Shown here piece after piece: positions 18,105 through 24,349 of a DNA stretch of 34,156 bases. Source of the stretch: an uncultured Bacteroidales bacterium (GTDB lineage Bacteria; Bacteroidota; Bacteroidia; Bacteroidales; UBA932); the NCBI GenBank assembly GCA_944325465.1, contig CALVAE010000010.1, forward strand, positions 1 to 34,156, in the 5' to 3' direction. The notes under the pieces are model-generated. The model made no database searches and had not been told where the DNA came from. It saw only the letters and a program-made list of their open reading frames with translations. Position 1 is the first letter of the stretch. Each line of letters starts with the position of its first letter. The position numbers and the translations under genes are program-made.

Positions 18105-18112
18105 CAAAGGTA
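18105..18112 (-). promoter_or_regulatory. -7 box of the polyene-like operon promoter
   Basis: TACCTTTG on the minus strand matches TAnnTTTG and directly follows the stop codon of the nucleoside phosphorylase gene. The -33 region lies inside that gene's last codons and is weak: the nearest TTG is 23 nt away. Transcription would begin near 18098, about 67 nt before the first ACP start. A weak -33 is compatible with activator control. Confidence 0.6.
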
Positions 18113-18976
18113 CTAAATTTTATCCAAAACCAGTTCAACAAGATTCCTTACCAAAGGCTTGTAATCCGGAGCGCTGGCTCCAAGGTGTCTGTTTGCTATT
18201 ATACAGCATACGGTACCTGCATTGTGCCCCAGATGGGAAGCGATTCCCGCTATGGCAGAACCTTCCATTTCGAAATTGGTAATCCTCCATTCCCCGTACC
18301 TGAAGGACGCGAACGTATCCAGCATGTCCGGCATGGCGAGCGGCATCCTGAGCACCCTTCCCTGAGGTCCGTAGAATCCGGAAGCGGATATAGTCATCCC
18401 CTTCAGCGTGCAACCGGCGAATTTTTCCGACATGGCTTTCCCGGCCCTGACGAAATACGGGACAGGAAGATGAGGATCCCAGTGTACATGCTCCATGAAG
18501 GCTTCCTCCATGCCAGGAACGATGATTCCGTCCCTGCCGGCATACCAGTTGAGCAGGCCGTCACAACCGACCGAAATATGGGAAAAGACGAACGAACCTA
18601 TCGGGATATCCGGCTGTATCGCTCCGGATGTCCCTATCCTGAGGATATTAAGGGATTTTTTCCTCTCCCTGACCTCCCTCGTGGTGAAATCTATATTCGC
18701 CAGCGCGTCCAGTTCGTTCATGACGATATCTATGTTGTCCGTACCTATACCCGTGGAAAGGACTGTCAGTCTCTTGCCCGCATGTTTTCCCGTTACGGAC
18801 ACGAATTCCCTCGATTGATGCCTAAATTCGATGTCTTCAAGATATTCCGATATCAGGTCCACGCGGCCGGGGTCACCGACCAGGATCACATTGTCAGCCA
18901 GTTCCTCCGGTCTGATATGGAGATGGAATACGGACCCGTCGGGATTGATTATAAGTTCTGATTCTGCTATTCTCAT
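18113..18976 (-). CDS. Nucleoside phosphorylase (uridine phosphorylase-like)
   Basis: A 287-aa enzyme of the purine/uridine phosphorylase superfamily (PNP_UDP_1), which splits nucleosides with phosphate into base and ribose-1-phosphate. Marks in order: 'VILVGDPGRVDLISEYL' (phosphate-binding Gly-Asp-Pro), 'VLSTGIGTDNIDIVMNEL', 'ILRIGTSGAIQPDIPIGSFV', and 'ITNFEMEGSAIAGIAS' (the ribose-binding Met-Glu). The sequence does not fix the base specificity. It has its own probable promoter, divergent from the DUF4293 gene, and ends immediately before the polyene-like operon. Read-through into that operon is possible, because no terminator lies between them. Confidence 0.9.
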   Translation of the reverse strand: MRIAESELIINPDGSVFHLHIRPEELADNVILVGDPGRVDLISEYLEDIEFRHQSREFVSVTGKHAGKRLTVLSTGIGTDNIDIVMNELDALANIDFTTREVRERKKSLNILRIGTSGAIQPDIPIGSFVFSHISVGCDGLLNWYAGRDGIIVPGMEEAFMEHVHWDPHLPVPYFVRAGKAMSEKFAGCTLKGMTISASGFYGPQGRVLRMPLAMPDMLDTFASFRYGEWRITNFEMEGSAIAGIASHLGHNAGTVCCIIANRHLGASAPDYKPLVRNLVELVLDKI

Positions 18977-19004
18977 AATATTTCAATTTGCATTTGACAA
19001 CTCC

Positions 19005-19012
19005 CAAATATA
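19005..19012 (-). promoter_or_regulatory. -7 box of the nucleoside phosphorylase gene
   Basis: TATATTTG on the minus strand matches TAnnTTTG, 28 nt upstream of the start codon. No good TTTG box is at the expected distance. It lies back-to-back with the plus-strand box at 19034-19041. Confidence 0.5.
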
Positions 19013-19033
19013 GTTTTTTCTGTTGAAAATTCC

Positions 19034-19041
19034 TATTTTTG
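19034..19041 (+). promoter_or_regulatory. -7 box of the DUF4293 gene
   Basis: TATTTTTG matches TAnnTTTG, with the ATG 25 nt downstream. The -33 region is T-rich but without a clear TTTG. Confidence 0.5.
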
Positions 19042-19066
19042 CCGCCCGTAACAAACTTATCATACC

Positions 19067-19510
19067 ATGTGGCAGAGAATCCAGACATTATACCTCGGAA
19101 TATCAACGGTCCTGACAGTATCCATGTTTTTCAGCAATTTCGCTACGGTACTGGGGCCTGACGGAGCAAGCGAGAAGATCGGGTACGGAGAATACGTCCC
19201 GTACCTGCTGTTTCTGATTATGCTTACGGCGGCCAGCATGTCGGCTATCGCCACCTTCAAGACAAGGACGCTGCAGATGAGGGTCTGCATTCTCACCGCA
19301 ATCCTCCAACTGGCCTTCCAGTTGTGGCTGACTGTCGACATTATCAGGCACTGGAACGAAATGGTGTTTTCCATCACCGCCGTATTCCCTCTTGTCGCCT
19401 TTATTCTGGACCTGCTCGCTGCCCGCGGCATTTTCATGGATGAGGCCATAGTCCATGCAGCCTCGCATCTGCGTGGAGACAGAAGGAAAAGGATAAAATC
19501 AGGAAAATAA
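19067..19510 (+). CDS. DUF4293 family integral membrane protein
   Basis: A 147-aa protein with four predicted membrane helices (about 8-27, 44-63, 70-92, 101-122) and a basic C-terminal tail (RGDRRKRIKSGK). The opening 'MWQRIQTLYLGIS' is the hallmark of DUF4293, a small Bacteroidetes membrane family of unknown function. It has its own promoter, is divergent from the nucleoside phosphorylase and convergent with the lytTR gene, with only 10 nt between the two stop codons. Nothing in the sequence points to a substrate or partner. Confidence 0.85.
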   Translation: MWQRIQTLYLGISTVLTVSMFFSNFATVLGPDGASEKIGYGEYVPYLLFLIMLTAASMSAIATFKTRTLQMRVCILTAILQLAFQLWLTVDIIRHWNEMVFSITAVFPLVAFILDLLAARGIFMDEAIVHAASHLRGDRRKRIKSGK

Positions 19511-19520
19511 GGTTTTCCGG

Positions 19521-20396
19521 TCACTTGTCCGGACCGCTGCCGGATGCGGGAGAGAAACGGCTGAGGATGTTGTGGACATAGGTCTTCGTGACAGGTATCG
19601 GAGGTACTTCCTCATTGTCAAGATCTATGACATATCCTTCATCCTCTTTCCGCAATACCTTTATCTTGTCCACATTGACTATGTACTTCCTGTTGCACCG
19701 TATAAGCGACGTTCCCTTGAAACTTTCCTCGACCGTCTTCAGCCTGCTGCGCAGGATATATTTCCTGAGGGTTCCCTTGCTGTCGGTGTACCACGCCTTG
19801 ATATAATTGTCATCTGCCTCTATATAGTAAAGGTTTGAAGACTTTACCGATAACTTGAGATTGCCGGTATAGTCGAACAGCGTTATCTGGCTCTCCTTCC
19901 CTTTGAAAGGCTCCTGATCTGAGGCGAAACCCTGGGAACTCATCAGCCGGATCGTGCGATTCTTTTCCATTATGGCATAGTACATCCCGGAAAGCGTATA
20001 CGGAGTGATCAGACAGACTATGCCGAAGAAAAACGCCTTTGCGAATATCCTCGGAACGGGTATGTCCGGATGCTGCACGTCTACCGTCACGAAAGTATAG
20101 AACAGACAGATGAGGATGACTTCCGCCAGGCACCAGAGCACATACTGCAGGAATGTCATCCTGAACCATTTCCTGGAAAAATACATCAGCACCCTGCTGG
20201 CCGAGAGTATGAACACGGAAACGGCCACAAATCCCGCGGTGAAGAGGAAAAGGACGGAATTTCCGAGTCTGAACCACGCGGTATCCGAAAACGGAATGTA
20301 TATGTTGAGGAATACCAGCGCGAACAGGACGGCAAAGGTTACCGTACCGATAAGCTGCGGTTTTTCAAGAAGATATTCCGGGAGCCTCCTGTTCAT
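19521..20396 (-). CDS. Membrane-bound LytTR family transcriptional regulator
   Basis: A 291-aa protein with four membrane helices in the N-terminal half (about 15-35, 45-68, 82-103, 118-142) and a LytTR DNA-binding domain at about 185-285. Domain marks are 'YYIEADDNYIKAWYTD', 'KYILRSRLKTVEES', 'LIRCNRKYIVNVDKI' and 'PVTKTYVHNIL'. It has no receiver domain or visible kinase partner, so it probably senses a membrane signal directly, as other 4-TM LytTR proteins of Bacteroidetes are thought to. Its perfect promoter lies inside a set of phased direct repeats shared with the divergent fab operon, suggesting autoregulation and control of that operon. It is also a candidate regulator of the polyene-like operon (inference). 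Confidence 0.88.
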   Translation of the reverse strand: MNRRLPEYLLEKPQLIGTVTFAVLFALVFLNIYIPFSDTAWFRLGNSVLFLFTAGFVAVSVFILSASRVLMYFSRKWFRMTFLQYVLWCLAEVILICLFYTFVTVDVQHPDIPVPRIFAKAFFFGIVCLITPYTLSGMYYAIMEKNRTIRLMSSQGFASDQEPFKGKESQITLFDYTGNLKLSVKSSNLYYIEADDNYIKAWYTDSKGTLRKYILRSRLKTVEESFKGTSLIRCNRKYIVNVDKIKVLRKEDEGYVIDLDNEEVPPIPVTKTYVHNILSRFSPASGSGPDK

Positions 20397-20410
20397 ACTG
20401 CCTGATTTTT

Positions 20411-20501
20411 CACTGCAAATTTAGATTTTTCGCCACAAATACCAAAATTTCACCACAATTCCGGCCCGTTTCCGGCAAATTTGTCAACAAAAGCCACAAA
20501 T
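20411..20501. repeat. Five direct repeats phased at 20-21 bp, candidate LytTR operators
   Basis: Copies of C-N-(G/A)-CAA-(A/T)-T start at 20413, 20433, 20453, 20473 and 20494, spaced 20, 20, 20 and 21 bp: the elements are TGCAAAT, CACAAAT, CACAATT, GGCAAAT and CACAAAT, each after a C. Two-turn spacing of direct repeats is the arrangement bound by LytTR proteins in general. Repeat 1 overlaps the lytTR -7 box, and repeat 5 abuts the -33 region of the fab operon. Confidence 0.55.
20416..20446 (-). promoter_or_regulatory. Consensus promoter of the lytTR gene
   Basis: On the minus strand TTTG (20443-20446), exactly 19 nt, then TAAATTTG (20416-20423). The start codon is 20 nt downstream of the -7 box. 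It is embedded in the phased repeats. Confidence 0.75.
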
Positions 20502-20503
20502 AT

Positions 20504-20534
20504 TTTCTCATTCGGATTCTTGATTATATTTTTG
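20504..20534 (+). promoter_or_regulatory. Promoter of the fabH-fabK-fabF-fabZ operon
   Basis: TTTC (20504-20507), 19 nt, then TATTTTTG (20527-20534); the -33 differs from TTTG at one base. The fabH-like ATG follows 22 nt later. The imperfect -33 lies next to the last phased repeat, a good position for an activator. Confidence 0.65.
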
Positions 20535-20556
20535 TCTGATTTTTAATGCTGATACC

Positions 20557-21504
20557 ATGAAAATAACAGGAACGGGAAGTGCACTTCCTAAAAAGATTGT
20601 CACCAACGACATGCTGTCCGAATTCCTCGATACAAGCGATGCGTGGATTTACCCGAGGACAGGAATCAGGACAAGACACGTCATTTCAGACGAGAAACTG
20701 GAAGATCTGGCTGTCGAGGCCGCGAAGAAGGCCCTCGAAAATGCCGGTATGAAGGCAGAGGATATGGATATGATAATCTGCTCGAACGTAGTAAACGAAT
20801 ACATAACCCCATCCTTGAGTTGCATCATACAGGGCGCAATCGGAGCGACCTGCCCATGCCTTGATATCAACTGCGCCTGCGCCGGGTTCATATACGCGCT
20901 GGATATCGCGGAATCTCACTTCAAGGCGGGAAGAGTCAGGAATATCCTGATCGTATGCGCTGAAGAGCCTACAAGGATGACCAGTTGGAAAGACCGCAGC
21001 GTGTGCGTCCTTTTCGGGGACGGTGCCGGGGCCGCAGTACTTACGGAGGGAGACAACATAAAGGGAATAAAGTTGTCTGCCGCCAGCGCCACCGACAAAC
21101 TCTATCAGAAACGGGTGCTGGAGCCGACTCCATACATTACCAAAGAAGAGGAGTCGATACCTCTCCAGATGAAAGGGCAGGATGTATTCAAATTCGCTGT
21201 CAAGGCCTCTTCGGGAGATATCAGATACCTTCTTGACAAACTGGAGATGAAGGCGGATGACGTAAACTGGTATCTGCTTCACCAGGCCAACATGAGAATC
21301 ATCAATTCCATAAAGGATTTTCTCGACCAGCCATCCGAAAAATTCCCGACCAATGTGGAAAATCACGGAAACTCATCTTCCGCAAGTTGTCCGATCCTGC
21401 TTGATGAATGCAACAGGAAAGGCCTGCTCAAGAAGGGAGACCTTATCGCTTTGAGCGCGTTCGGAGCAGGATTCATTTCCGGAGCAGTGATTCTTGAGTG
21501 GTAA
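20557..21504 (+). CDS. fabH: 3-oxoacyl-ACP synthase III (FabH type)
   Basis: Starts acyl chains by condensing acyl-CoA with malonyl-ACP. The 315-aa length is normal and the triad is intact: Cys108 in 'CACAGF', His242 in 'LLHQANMRI', Asn272 in 'HGNSSSAS'. The CoA-binding 'SDAWIYPRTGIRTRH' is also canonical. It is the first gene of the operon with fabK, fabF and fabZ. The operon lacks an ACP, FabD and FabG, so it is probably an extra set beside the housekeeping genes elsewhere. It may supply short acyl starters to the polyene-like operon next door or adjust membrane lipids; neither is shown. Confidence 0.93.
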   Translation: MKITGTGSALPKKIVTNDMLSEFLDTSDAWIYPRTGIRTRHVISDEKLEDLAVEAAKKALENAGMKAEDMDMIICSNVVNEYITPSLSCIIQGAIGATCPCLDINCACAGFIYALDIAESHFKAGRVRNILIVCAEEPTRMTSWKDRSVCVLFGDGAGAAVLTEGDNIKGIKLSAASATDKLYQKRVLEPTPYITKEEESIPLQMKGQDVFKFAVKASSGDIRYLLDKLEMKADDVNWYLLHQANMRIINSIKDFLDQPSEKFPTNVENHGNSSSASCPILLDECNRKGLLKKGDLIALSAFGAGFISGAVILEW

Positions 21505-21538
21505 CAGGTCCTGCGGACACAAAGAAGACGACTGAAAG

Positions 21539-22486
21539 ATGATAAAAAGCAGAATTTGCGAAATACTGGGTATCCGGTATCCGATAATCCAGGGCGGAAT
21601 GGCCTGGATTGCAGATGCATCCCTTGCCGCTGCCGTTTCAAACGCCGGAGGGCTCGGGCTTGTTTCTTCCGTAAATGCCGGTACCGAGGCCGTCAGGGCC
21701 GAAATAAGGAAGTGCAGGGAACTCACAGGGAAACCATTCGGAGTGAATATCATGCTTCAGGCACCTAACGCACCTGAAATAGCAAGGATGGTCATTGAAG
21801 AAGGGGTGAAGATCCTTACCACCGGAGCAGGTTCTCCGGCGCCATATATGGAGGACTGGAAAGCGGCAGGCATCAAAGTGATTCCGGTAATCGCATCGGT
21901 TGCACTGGCACTCAAGGTACAGGCTCTCGGAGCGGATGCCGTCGTGGCTGAAGGCGCCGAATCGGGAGGTCATGTAGGGGAACTGCATACGATGGCCCTG
22001 CTCCCACAGGTCGCGGACGCAGTAAGTATCCCCGTAATCGGGGCAGGCGGCATTGCGGATCCGAGACAGGCAGCAGCGGCCTTCATCCTCGGGGCGGATG
22101 CGATACAGGTAGGGACAAGATTCCTTGCCGCAGAAGAATGCACCGTACATCAGAACTATAAGGAAAGGATTCTGAAAGCGACAGACAATTCGACCATTGT
22201 CACGGGAAAGACTCTCGGACATCCTGTCAGGTCACTCAAGACTCCGTTCTCCAACGCTTTTGCCAGAATGGAAGCCGACCCTTCCGTAACTTCCGAAGAA
22301 ATCCTTGCATTCGGGACCGGAGCCCTGCGCAAGGCGGTCAAGGACGGAGACCAGGACGGAAGCTATATGGCCGGAGAGGTTGCAGGAATGGTCAACAGGA
22401 TCGAACCGGCAAAGGCAATCGTGGAAAATATAATACTCGGGGCGGAAAAGATACTTGGAGAAGCCCCTACGAAATATCTTGGATAA
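21539..22486 (+). CDS. fabK: Enoyl-ACP reductase II (FabK, flavoprotein)
   Basis: An FMN-dependent TIM-barrel enoyl-ACP reductase that saturates the trans-2 double bond at the end of each elongation cycle. The 315-aa protein shows 'YPIIQGGMAWIADASLAAAVSNAGGLG' spread over 14-40, 'GVNIMLQAP', 'EGAESGGHVGE' with the expected catalytic His145, and the FMN-phosphate loops 'PVIGAGGIADPRQAAA' and 'GADAIQVGTRFLA'. The nitronate monooxygenase family shares the fold, but the fab context favours FabK. A reductase in the operon implies saturated products, which would not help make a polyene directly. That counts against a simple polyene-only role for this operon. It lies 34 nt after fabH. Confidence 0.9.
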   Translation: MIKSRICEILGIRYPIIQGGMAWIADASLAAAVSNAGGLGLVSSVNAGTEAVRAEIRKCRELTGKPFGVNIMLQAPNAPEIARMVIEEGVKILTTGAGSPAPYMEDWKAAGIKVIPVIASVALALKVQALGADAVVAEGAESGGHVGELHTMALLPQVADAVSIPVIGAGGIADPRQAAAAFILGADAIQVGTRFLAAEECTVHQNYKERILKATDNSTIVTGKTLGHPVRSLKTPFSNAFARMEADPSVTSEEILAFGTGALRKAVKDGDQDGSYMAGEVAGMVNRIEPAKAIVENIILGAEKILGEAPTKYLG

Positions 22487-22505
22487 AACTTAAAACTCAT
22501 TTATA

Positions 22506-23762
22506 ATGGAAAATAAGAGACGAGTAGTTGTTACTGGAACAGGAGTCGTGACACCTGTTGGAAACAATATCGAGACTTTCTGGAAAAGTCTGCTTGACGG
22601 GGTGTGCGGGATAGACTTCATCACCGAATTCCCTGTCGAAGATCTTCCTGTCAAGATCGCAGGAGAAGTCAGGAACTTCAATCCGGCCGACTACGGCATA
22701 GAGCCGGCATTTGCAAGAAAGCAGGACAAATTCTCGGTATTTGCAGTCGCAGCCGCATACCAGGCCATGAAACAGGCCGGACTCGATGCCTCTGAAGGCG
22801 GCAACATCGACAGATTCAGTCTCGGAGTCTATGTCGGATCAGGCATCGGCGGATTCTCCGTACAGTACAGGGAGACGGAGAAGATGATAAAGGACGGTGC
22901 AAAATGGATTTCACCTAACTTCATCCCGACCATGATCGCCAATATGGCTGCCGGCAACATCGCCATCAGAAACAATGCATGTGGGCCTTGCCTTCCTATC
23001 GTGACGGCATGCGCCACATCGACACACTCTGTAGGAGAGGCATACAGGGCCATCCGCCACGGCTATGCAGATGCGATTATCGCCGGAGGCGCGGAAGCTG
23101 CCACTATTCCTCTCGGAATCGCAGGCTTTGCCAATGCCAAGGCCCTTTCAAAGGCGGAAGACCCTAAATATGCATCCCTTCCTTTCAATGCCAACAGGGG
23201 AGGTTTCGTCATGGCGGAAGGGGCCGGAATGCTGGTACTTGAAGAGTATGAACATGCAGTGGCACGCGGAGCGCATATCCTTGCAGAGGTATGCGGATAC
23301 GGCAATACCTGCGATGCATACCACGTGACCGCACCAAGACCGGACGGCACAACACAGGCTGCAGCCATCAAGGCAGCATTGGATGAAGCCGGATTCGATG
23401 CGGCAAAGGATAACCTCTACATCAACGCACACGGGACAGGCACCCCTCTCAACGACTCTTCCGAGACCAGGTCATTCAAACTGGCTCTTGGGGAAGAGGC
23501 AGCACACAAGGCTCACATAAGTTCCACAAAGTCCATGACCGGACATATGCTGGGTGCTGCCGGTGGAGTCGAGGCAATCGCCGCCGTACTCGCCCTGGAG
23601 AACGGCATCGTCCCTCCTACCATCAACCTTGATGCTCCGGACCCTGAATGCGACCTGGACTACACGCCGAACAAACCTGTCAAGACAGACCTGACAATAG
23701 CGATTTCCGACTCTCTCGGCTTCGGCGGTCACAACGGATGCGTTGCCTTCAGAAAATTCTGA
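22506..23762 (+). CDS. fabF: Beta-ketoacyl-ACP synthase II (FabF type)
   Basis: Elongates acyl-ACP with malonyl-ACP. The 418-aa length is standard and all catalytic residues are present: Cys169 in 'VTACATSTHS', His309 in 'NAHGTGTPLND', Lys342 and His347 in 'STKSMTGHMLGAAGG'. The opening 'RRVVVTGTGVVTPVGN' and the closing 'SDSLGFGGHNGCVAF' are typical. It is much closer to housekeeping FabF than are the two KS proteins of the polyene-like operon. It is the third gene of the fab operon, 19 nt after fabK. Confidence 0.95.
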   Translation: MENKRRVVVTGTGVVTPVGNNIETFWKSLLDGVCGIDFITEFPVEDLPVKIAGEVRNFNPADYGIEPAFARKQDKFSVFAVAAAYQAMKQAGLDASEGGNIDRFSLGVYVGSGIGGFSVQYRETEKMIKDGAKWISPNFIPTMIANMAAGNIAIRNNACGPCLPIVTACATSTHSVGEAYRAIRHGYADAIIAGGAEAATIPLGIAGFANAKALSKAEDPKYASLPFNANRGGFVMAEGAGMLVLEEYEHAVARGAHILAEVCGYGNTCDAYHVTAPRPDGTTQAAAIKAALDEAGFDAAKDNLYINAHGTGTPLNDSSETRSFKLALGEEAAHKAHISSTKSMTGHMLGAAGGVEAIAAVLALENGIVPPTINLDAPDPECDLDYTPNKPVKTDLTIAISDSLGFGGHNGCVAFRKF

Positions 23763-23804
23763 GCCAGATACACTGAAACCTGAACCATCTAATAAAAGGA
23801 TTTT

Positions 23805-24215
23805 ATGAACAGAGAAGAACTGAAAGAATATCTTCCGCACCGCGAGCCGATGCTGCTTGTGGACGAGATAGATATCGATGAAGAAGGGGTTGCCCATGCC
23901 AAATATACCATACGCGATGACGAATTCTTCTGCCGGGGACATTTCCCGGGCAATCCTATTGTACCGGGCGTCATCCAGTGTGAGATTATGGCACAAAGTT
24001 GTGCCCTGCTGGTCAAGGATCTGATAAAAGGACACACTACACTGTACAGCGGTATCGACAACGTAAGATTCAAGAATATCGTACGCCCCGGCGATACCTG
24101 CGAGATTACGGCAAAACTGATCAGCCAGAGAGGGATGCTGTTCTTCTGTGAAGCCAATCTGAAAGTGGACGGCAAACTCTGCTGCAAAGGGAACCTCTCC
24201 TTCGCATTGGTATAG
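23805..24215 (+). CDS. fabZ: 3-hydroxyacyl-ACP dehydratase FabZ
   Basis: A hot-dog fold dehydratase making trans-2-enoyl-ACP. The 136-aa protein opens with 'YLPHREPMLLVDEI' and has the catalytic pair His46 in 'GHFPGNPIVPG' and Glu60 in 'QCEIMAQ'. It is stand-alone, whereas Bacteroidetes usually carry their main FabZ fused to LpxC, so this looks like a second, dedicated copy. It is preceded by AAAAGGA, a fair ribosome-binding site, and is the last gene of the operon. A strong terminator follows at 24277. It is the only dehydratase in the window that could serve the polyene-like operon, which has none. Confidence 0.93.
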   Translation: MNREELKEYLPHREPMLLVDEIDIDEEGVAHAKYTIRDDEFFCRGHFPGNPIVPGVIQCEIMAQSCALLVKDLIKGHTTLYSGIDNVRFKNIVRPGDTCEITAKLISQRGMLFFCEANLKVDGKLCCKGNLSFALV

Positions 24216-24239
24216 TTTCCGTACACCTGAACCTGGCAA

Positions 24240-24249
24240 GGGGGGGGGG
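24240..24249 (+). repeat. G10 homopolymer between fabZ and its terminator
   Basis: Ten consecutive G residues lie 25 nt after the fabZ stop codon. Such tracts can slip, but this one is neither in a coding frame nor in a promoter, so phase variation is unlikely here. An assembly length error is possible. Confidence 0.7.
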
Positions 24250-24276
24250 ATTCCTCCTGTTGTCACCCAAGAATGG

Positions 24277-24306
24277 AAAACCGACCCTGTCACGGGCCGG
24301 TTTTTC
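24277..24306. terminator. Terminator between convergent fabZ and the GH3 gene
   Basis: AAAACCG (24277-24283) pairs with CGGTTTT (24298-24304), followed inwards by a mismatch and CCC/GGG, with a 6-nt loop. Plus-strand T's continue at 24305. The minus strand also runs into TTTT, so it can serve both the fab operon and the GH3 gene, which stops 44 nt away. Confidence 0.8.
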
Positions 24307-24349
24307 TATTCATACAGCACTCTATCCTGAAGTACCATTACCTTTCCCG

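Noticed and set aside
24240-24249. G10 tract as a phase-variation switch
   Set aside because: It is outside any coding frame and not between promoter elements, so length change would not switch a gene.
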